This document shows positions 4,982 through 6,044 of a stretch of DNA of 6,044 nt, one piece after another. The DNA is taken from NCBI GenBank assembly GCA_902493085.1, contig CABUOH010000079.1:1-6044 (forward strand), given 5' to 3'. Source of the DNA: an uncultured Sutterella sp. GTDB lineage: Bacteria; Pseudomonadota; Gammaproteobacteria; Burkholderiales; Burkholderiaceae_F. The translations under genes were made by a program, and so were the position numbers. The first letter of the stretch is position 1. Every line of letters starts with the position of its first letter. Below the pieces are notes generated by a model. That model ran no database searches. It had not been told where the DNA came from and saw only the letters and a program-made list of their open reading frames with translations.

Positions 4982-6044
4982 TTATCTTGTAGGTCTCGAC
5001 ATCGGCTCCCACAAGGTGCTGTGCGTCGTGGCGCTCCCGTCGCCGAAGGAAGCGGGAAAGTATCGCATTTGCGGCTACAGCTATAGGGACTCGCTGGGCG
5101 TGCGCAAAGGCATCGTGACGGATCTCAATGCTGCCGTTGACGACATCAAGACGGCGGTGCGCGAGGCGCGCTCTTCGGGCAACCTTCCGGAGCTCACGAA
5201 CGCGTGGGTTGCGATCGGCGGCTCTACGCTGACGAGTGAAAACTGCATAGGGACGGCCATCGTGCGCGGCAATGAAGTGAAGCCTGCGGACGTGGAGGCG
5301 GCCGACATCAATGCGCGCGAGCACGGCCGTCGTCAGGGCAAGCAGCTCATCAAGATGATCCCGCAGGGCTACACGTGCGGCGACACGCACACGTTCACGC
5401 CGGTCGGTCTCGTGGGGGAAAAGCTGACGGCCTACTACCATTCCGTCTACGCTTCGGTTAAGAACGCCGAAAACATGAAGCGCAGCCTGCTGAGGTCGGG
5501 CATCGACCTTGCAGGGTACGAGCCGCATCCGATTGCGGCCGCGCTCTCCGTGACGCAGGAGGCTGATCATTACGTCGGCGCGCTCGTCATCGACATGGGA
5601 GCGGAAACGACGTCCATGACGCTCGTGTACGAGCATCAGACGCTGCTGACGCTCGTGCGCCCCTTTGGTTCGGAATTCTTCACCCGCGATCTCAGCGCGA
5701 TCTTCGGACTGACGCTTGCGCAGGCGGAGGAAGTCAAGATCCGGTTCGGGAGCTGCAGCTCGGCCGGCGTGCTGCCAGGCGAAAGCGTGCGTCCCTCAAT
5801 CGAGGAGGGACGCGGCAGTCCGCTTTGTTCCCGCAGTCTGATCGTGCAGACGCTCCATGAACGTGCGCGCGAGCTTTTCCGCATCTACCGCGACGTCGTG
5901 GAGAAGGCCGGCTGCCTTGACAAGGTCAATGTCGTGATCATCACCGGCGGCGGAGCCAATCTGCGCGCAATCGACGAGGTCGCGCGAAGCGTATTCGGCG
6001 TTCCCGCCCGCATAGGCGTTCCGCTTTGCTTTGACGAGAAGAAC
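4965..6044 (+). CDS. ftsA: FtsA, actin-like FtsZ membrane tether (5' part, cut by window end)
   Basis: FtsA is an actin-fold ATP-binding protein that anchors FtsZ filaments to the inner membrane and recruits later divisome proteins. The frame is open to the last base, giving 360 residues of an expected 410-430. The C-terminal part, including the membrane-binding amphipathic helix, lies beyond the window. The phosphate-1 loop is VGLDIGSHK at 9-17. A 1C domain follows at about 85-165, then KNAENMKRSLLRSG, the phosphate-2 loop region IDMGAETTSM at 209-218, and the adenosine motif ITGGGANL at 326-333. FtsA-type context is also seen in RSLIVQTLHERARELF and the ending VFGVPARIGVPL. The phosphate-2 loop is unusual: E. 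coli has DIGGGTMDI, whereas here the middle glycines are Ala-Glu and the later Asp is Ser. The start at ATG 4965 overlaps ftsQ by 17 bases, suggesting coupled translation. Starts at 4929 or 4938 are possible but less likely. MreB, DnaK and PilM are excluded by the 1C arrangement and the position after ftsQ. Confidence 0.95.
   Translation, partial: MNNPNDYLVGLDIGSHKVLCVVALPSPKEAGKYRICGYSYRDSLGVRKGIVTDLNAAVDDIKTAVREARSSGNLPELTNAWVAIGGSTLTSENCIGTAIVRGNEVKPADVEAADINAREHGRRQGKQLIKMIPQGYTCGDTHTFTPVGLVGEKLTAYYHSVYASVKNAENMKRSLLRSGIDLAGYEPHPIAAALSVTQEADHYVGALVIDMGAETTSMTLVYEHQTLLTLVRPFGSEFFTRDLSAIFGLTLAQAEEVKIRFGSCSSAGVLPGESVRPSIEEGRGSPLCSRSLIVQTLHERARELFRIYRDVVEKAGCLDKVNVVIITGGGANLRAIDEVARSVFGVPARIGVPLCFDEKN

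Overview
The window is a 6.0 kb slice of a bacterial division and cell wall (dcw) gene cluster. All genes lie on the + strand, in the order ftsW (3' end only), murG, murC, ddl, ftsQ, ftsA (5' part only). The DNA is GC-rich. The gene order is the classical proteobacterial one, with murC followed directly by ddl and no murB between them. An FtsQ with a POTRA domain and an E. coli-like DdlB and MurC also point to a Gram-negative proteobacterium. The MurG acceptor region, which reads MMNCDADLL where E. coli has HEQN, resembles what I recall of Burkholderiales MurG. A betaproteobacterium of the order Burkholderiales, possibly near Sutterellaceae, is therefore my best guess; this is inference and no search was run.

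Layout: bases 1-434 encode the last 143 residues of FtsW. murG (431-1543) starts on a GTG that overlaps the ftsW stop by 4 bases. A 69-base gap with a small tandem repeat and a 7-bp hairpin leads to murC (1613-3013, GTG start). A 47-base gap leads to ddl (3061-3999). A 40-base gap with two possible small hairpins leads to ftsQ (4040-4981). The start of ftsA (4965 to the window end) overlaps the end of ftsQ by 17 bases. There is no gap over 70 bases, no convincing promoter or terminator, and no mobile element, RNA gene or CRISPR array.

The genes work together as follows. Ddl makes D-Ala-D-Ala for the pentapeptide. MurC adds the first amino acid (L-Ala) to UDP-MurNAc. MurG adds GlcNAc to lipid I to give lipid II. 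FtsW polymerises lipid II at the septum. FtsA tethers FtsZ to the membrane, and FtsQ (with FtsB and FtsL) links that ring to FtsW and its transpeptidase. The tight spacing and overlaps suggest one co-transcribed unit continuing beyond both ends, with ftsZ expected after ftsA.

I found no previously undescribed system. The points worth a second look are small: an altered phosphate-2 loop in FtsA, a short insertion before the LHGR motif in Ddl, the MurG motif change, and small RNA-structure candidates in the intergenic gaps.
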